The notes under the pieces: generated by a model
What the model was told of the DNA's origin: nothing
The model's database searches: none
The model's input: only the letters and a program-made list of their open reading frames with translations
Position numbers and translations under genes: made by a program
Assembly: GCA_041398605.1 (NCBI GenBank)
Contig: JAWKUK010000017.1
Location: 1-64,000, forward strand
Origin: JAWKUK01 sp041398605
Lineage (GTDB): Bacteria > Planctomycetota > UBA1135 > GCA-002686595
Length of the DNA stretch: 64,000 bases
Direction of reading: 5' to 3'
Part shown: piece after piece, positions 61,663 through 64,000 of the stretch
Position numbering within the stretch: position 1 is the stretch's first letter
How the letters are laid out: the number at the start of each line of letters is the position of its first letter

Positions 61663-64000
61663 ATGCACATGACTTGGTTCCCTCTCGCGCCAAAGGCCCT
61701 GCTCGTGCTCGCAGGCCTCGTTGTGTCCCCGGCCGGCGCCACCGCGCCGGAGCCTGGCTCGGTCACGGCGGTCGCGCTCCCACACGCCGTTCGTGACACC
61801 CATCCGCTGGACGCCGCGGCCGCCGAGGACCCGACGACGACCGGGGTGATCGAGGTCTCGCGCCGCGCGGAGGCCGAGGGCGACGCCGACCGCGCGCTGC
61901 TGTACGCGAAGCTCGCGGTCGCGCTCGCGGTCGACGGCAAGGAAGAAAAGTCGGCGCGCGCGCGCTGGATCGAGGTCCGCAAGTCCGTCGCCGCGCCGGA
62001 GCCCGATCCGACCGGCGCCCTCGCCGATTCGGCCAAGGTGCTGCTCGGCGTCGCTGCGAGCTGTGAGTCACGCAAGCTGTACGCCAACGCGGCCGACGTG
62101 CTGAACCTCTTGAAGGGCACCGCGTACGACCGCGACGCGCGCGCGAAGCTGGCCAAGCTCTTCGCCAACCCCAAAGCGATCGAAGGCCTCTTGGACAGCG
62201 GCGTCGCCGTCGAATTCAAGGGCCGCGAGCGCTTGAGCAAGAAGGAGATCGCCAAGCTCAACGCCAAGCACTCCGAGTGGTCCGACCCGCTCGTGCTCGA
62301 GGGCGAGAACTACGTCATGAAGACGGACATGCCGTACGAGATGGGCCGCGCCATGCTCGACGCCATGGAGCAGATCAACAAGTTCTACCGCAAGGTGTTC
62401 AAGCTCGGGCGGGGTGACAAGACACGCAAGTGCATCATCCACGTCTACAAGAACCGCGCGGAGTTCGACGAGCACGCCCAGCCGGGCGGCCCGGGCGTCC
62501 AGGGGTACTACCGGCGTGACACGAACGAGGTGCACACCTTCGACCACGGCACCGTCGATTGGCTGGGCCGCGAGTTCCTTTGGTCGACGCTGTTCCACGA
62601 AGCGTCGCACCAATTCACCGCCGAGATCTGGAAGCTCCTGATCCCGACCTGGCTGAATGAGGGCACCGGCAGCTACTTCGAGGGCGCCGAGCTGCAGCCC
62701 GGCGGCTTCGTCGCGACGAACCGCATCCCCGACGGGCGCCTGCGCGAGCTCATCATGTACATCGGCCGGCGCGCCAAGGAGGGCGAGTCCGGCACCGACG
62801 TGCAAGAGCGCGGGCCGTCCCTGAAGGACGTCATCAGCTACTTCCAACCGGGCTCGTATCCCGGCGAGTACTACCCCTTCGGCTGGGGCCTCGTGTTCTT
62901 CTGCCGCAACTACGAGGACGCCAACTCAAAGCGCGTGTACCTGCCGATCTACGAGGCCTTTATGCGCTCCTACGTCAAGGGGAGCGGCGAGCGCAACCCG
63001 TTCAAGCGCTTCGAGGACTACTTCATCACCGACGCGAAGATCCCGGGCATCGACACGTTCGCGGACTTCGAGCGCATTTGGAAGGCCTGGATCCGCGACC
63101 TGGCCGACATTCAGTATGGCGGCCAGGAGAAGGCCGACGTGCTCATCGCGCGCGGCCTCAAGCAGCGCGCGGACGGCGCGCCGGCGGACTACGCGGTCGA
63201 CACGTTCCGCTGGGCGACCGAGAAGAACCCGAACCACGCGACGGCGTGGCTCGAGCTCGGGCGCTCGGCGGCCGAAGCCAAGCAGAAGGACGCCGCGCTG
63301 TACGCGTTCCGACGCCTCGCCGCGCTGGCGCAGCGCCGCGTCGAGGCGGGCGCGCCGCTGCCCTTCTTCAAGGGCACCGCGAACGACGCGTACTCGGCGG
63401 CCCTCGCGGAGATCAAGGGCCTCGATTCATCGATCGAGCGCTCGCTGCGCGAGAACGTCGACCAGATCGTCGCGTCATCGCTCGAGGCGGCCGAGGCGCA
63501 CTCGAGCATCGGGTTCCCGATCACCGCGCTATCGCTGCTGCGCGACGCGGACCAGCTGCTCGACGGTGAAGGCCGCATCCGGACGCAGATCCAGGCCCTC
63601 TCCGCCAAGACCGGCGTCGACGGCCGCCTGATGCGGCGCGTCCCAGTGGACGAGGAGCTCAGCGCCTGGACGACGGAGGACTCCGGCTGGAAGGTCGGGG
63701 ACGGCGGCTCGCTCAAGCTCGAGGGCGGGCGCGGCATCTCGACGATCCGCCTGACCGAGCCGCCCGCCAAGGTGTTCCGCTTCGAAGCGAAGGTGAAGAA
63801 GACCAGCGCGATGGTCGGGCTGCTCTTCGACGGCCAGCAGCTCGACGAGAGCTATGCGCTCGTCGAGCAAGGCGCGCGCTGCATCCTGGTCCAGTTCGAC
63901 TCGGACATGGAGGCAGCCAAGGAGCGCAAGTCGCCCTTCGTCACGCTGGCGAACTTCGCCGACTCGGCGCCGCCCAAGAGCGCGGAGTCGTTCACGTTGG
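61663..64000 (+). CDS. Secreted HEXXH metalloprotease-like protein (3' end outside window)
   Basis: At least 779 residues, open at the window end. The start MHMTWFPLAPKALLVLAGLVVSPAGA is a signal peptide; a second ATG two codons on is possible. After a helical region, a gluzincin-type active site is seen: LFHEASHQF (HEXXH, near residue 312) and IPTWLNEGTGSYFEGAEL about 20 residues later, with the third zinc ligand Glu. Flanking sequences (IHVYKNRAEFDEH, FDHGTVDWLGREFL) resemble DUF1570/peptidase MA-like proteins of planctomycetes. A TPR-like helical repeat and a final beta domain (VFRFEAKVKKTSAMVGLLFDG) follow. It probably acts in the periplasm or outside; the substrate is unknown. Confidence 0.85.
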   Translation, partial: MHMTWFPLAPKALLVLAGLVVSPAGATAPEPGSVTAVALPHAVRDTHPLDAAAAEDPTTTGVIEVSRRAEAEGDADRALLYAKLAVALAVDGKEEKSARARWIEVRKSVAAPEPDPTGALADSAKVLLGVAASCESRKLYANAADVLNLLKGTAYDRDARAKLAKLFANPKAIEGLLDSGVAVEFKGRERLSKKEIAKLNAKHSEWSDPLVLEGENYVMKTDMPYEMGRAMLDAMEQINKFYRKVFKLGRGDKTRKCIIHVYKNRAEFDEHAQPGGPGVQGYYRRDTNEVHTFDHGTVDWLGREFLWSTLFHEASHQFTAEIWKLLIPTWLNEGTGSYFEGAELQPGGFVATNRIPDGRLRELIMYIGRRAKEGESGTDVQERGPSLKDVISYFQPGSYPGEYYPFGWGLVFFCRNYEDANSKRVYLPIYEAFMRSYVKGSGERNPFKRFEDYFITDAKIPGIDTFADFERIWKAWIRDLADIQYGGQEKADVLIARGLKQRADGAPADYAVDTFRWATEKNPNHATAWLELGRSAAEAKQKDAALYAFRRLAALAQRRVEAGAPLPFFKGTANDAYSAALAEIKGLDSSIERSLRENVDQIVASSLEAAEAHSSIGFPITALSLLRDADQLLDGEGRIRTQIQALSAKTGVDGRLMRRVPVDEELSAWTTEDSGWKVGDGGSLKLEGGRGISTIRLTEPPAKVFRFEAKVKKTSAMVGLLFDGQQLDESYALVEQGARCILVQFDSDMEAAKERKSPFVTLANFADSAPPKSAESFTL

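Overview
The window is very GC-rich, and most reading frames on both strands stay open by chance, so only genes with recognisable domains, signal peptides or consistent context are called. The organism is most likely a high-GC planctomycete of the Saltatorellus/Rohdeia type. This is an inference from several things: secreted FG-GAP-like and pre-peptidase-like proteins ending in cysteine/glycine-rich C-terminal modules; an ExbB/ExbD plus prenyltransferase-like toroid locus; a cytochrome with a PA14 module beside a sorbosone-dehydrogenase-like propeller; and overlapping ATGA/GTGA/TTGA gene starts.

Layout. 1-2.4 kb (-): an exopolysaccharide chain-length/tyrosine kinase fusion cut by the window edge. 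2.7-11.2 kb: a PP2C phosphatase, two small proteins, a Ski2-like helicase, a secreted alpha/beta hydrolase with a clear terminator, a large unknown protein and a DUF2237 protein. 11.3-18.3 kb: a chemotaxis operon (cheA with a fused CheW end, a soluble MCP, cheB, cheR, all -) facing a divergent cheX. 18.4-23.2 kb (+): rpmG, a SmtB-type zinc sensor, an outer-membrane protein and znuA/znuC/znuB; znuC carries a frameshift in a CG tract. 23.1-29.4 kb: secreted proteins, tRNA-Sec and selD. selD starts upstream of an in-frame TGA and is itself a selenoprotein. 29.5-40.4 kb (-): a PD40/toroid fusion protein, ExbD, ExbB, a large TPR protein, CrcB and a carboxypeptidase-regulatory-like protein. 40.8-44.7 kb (-): an exopolysaccharide operon of one initiating sugar-phosphate transferase and two GT4 glycosyltransferases, translationally coupled. 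45.1-48.1 kb: a nucleosidase, a frameshifted epimerase and a DUF4388 protein. 48.1-53.9 kb (-): a visibly less GC-rich block in which two copies of an FG-GAP-like gene (one intact, one decayed) flank a large glycosidase-like gene. 54.0-60.5 kb (-): acetyl-CoA synthetase, a pentahaem PA14 cytochrome and a sugar-dehydrogenase-like propeller in one overlapping operon. 60.7-64.0 kb (+): a methyltransferase and a secreted HEXXH metalloprotease that runs off the end.

The most interesting observation is the glycosidase-like gene at 49.9-52.5 kb. Its signal peptide and a good ATG with a promoter lie upstream, but an 8-bp repeat (GGCGAGGC, six copies) puts them out of frame. One more unit, or two fewer, would join them exactly. 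It looks like an OFF-state phase-variable gene. The recoded selD with its tRNA-Sec, and the zinc sensor linked to a zinc importer, come next.

Frameshifts in znuC, the epimerase and the second FG-GAP copy all sit in GC-rich runs, so sequencing or assembly error must be considered for each.
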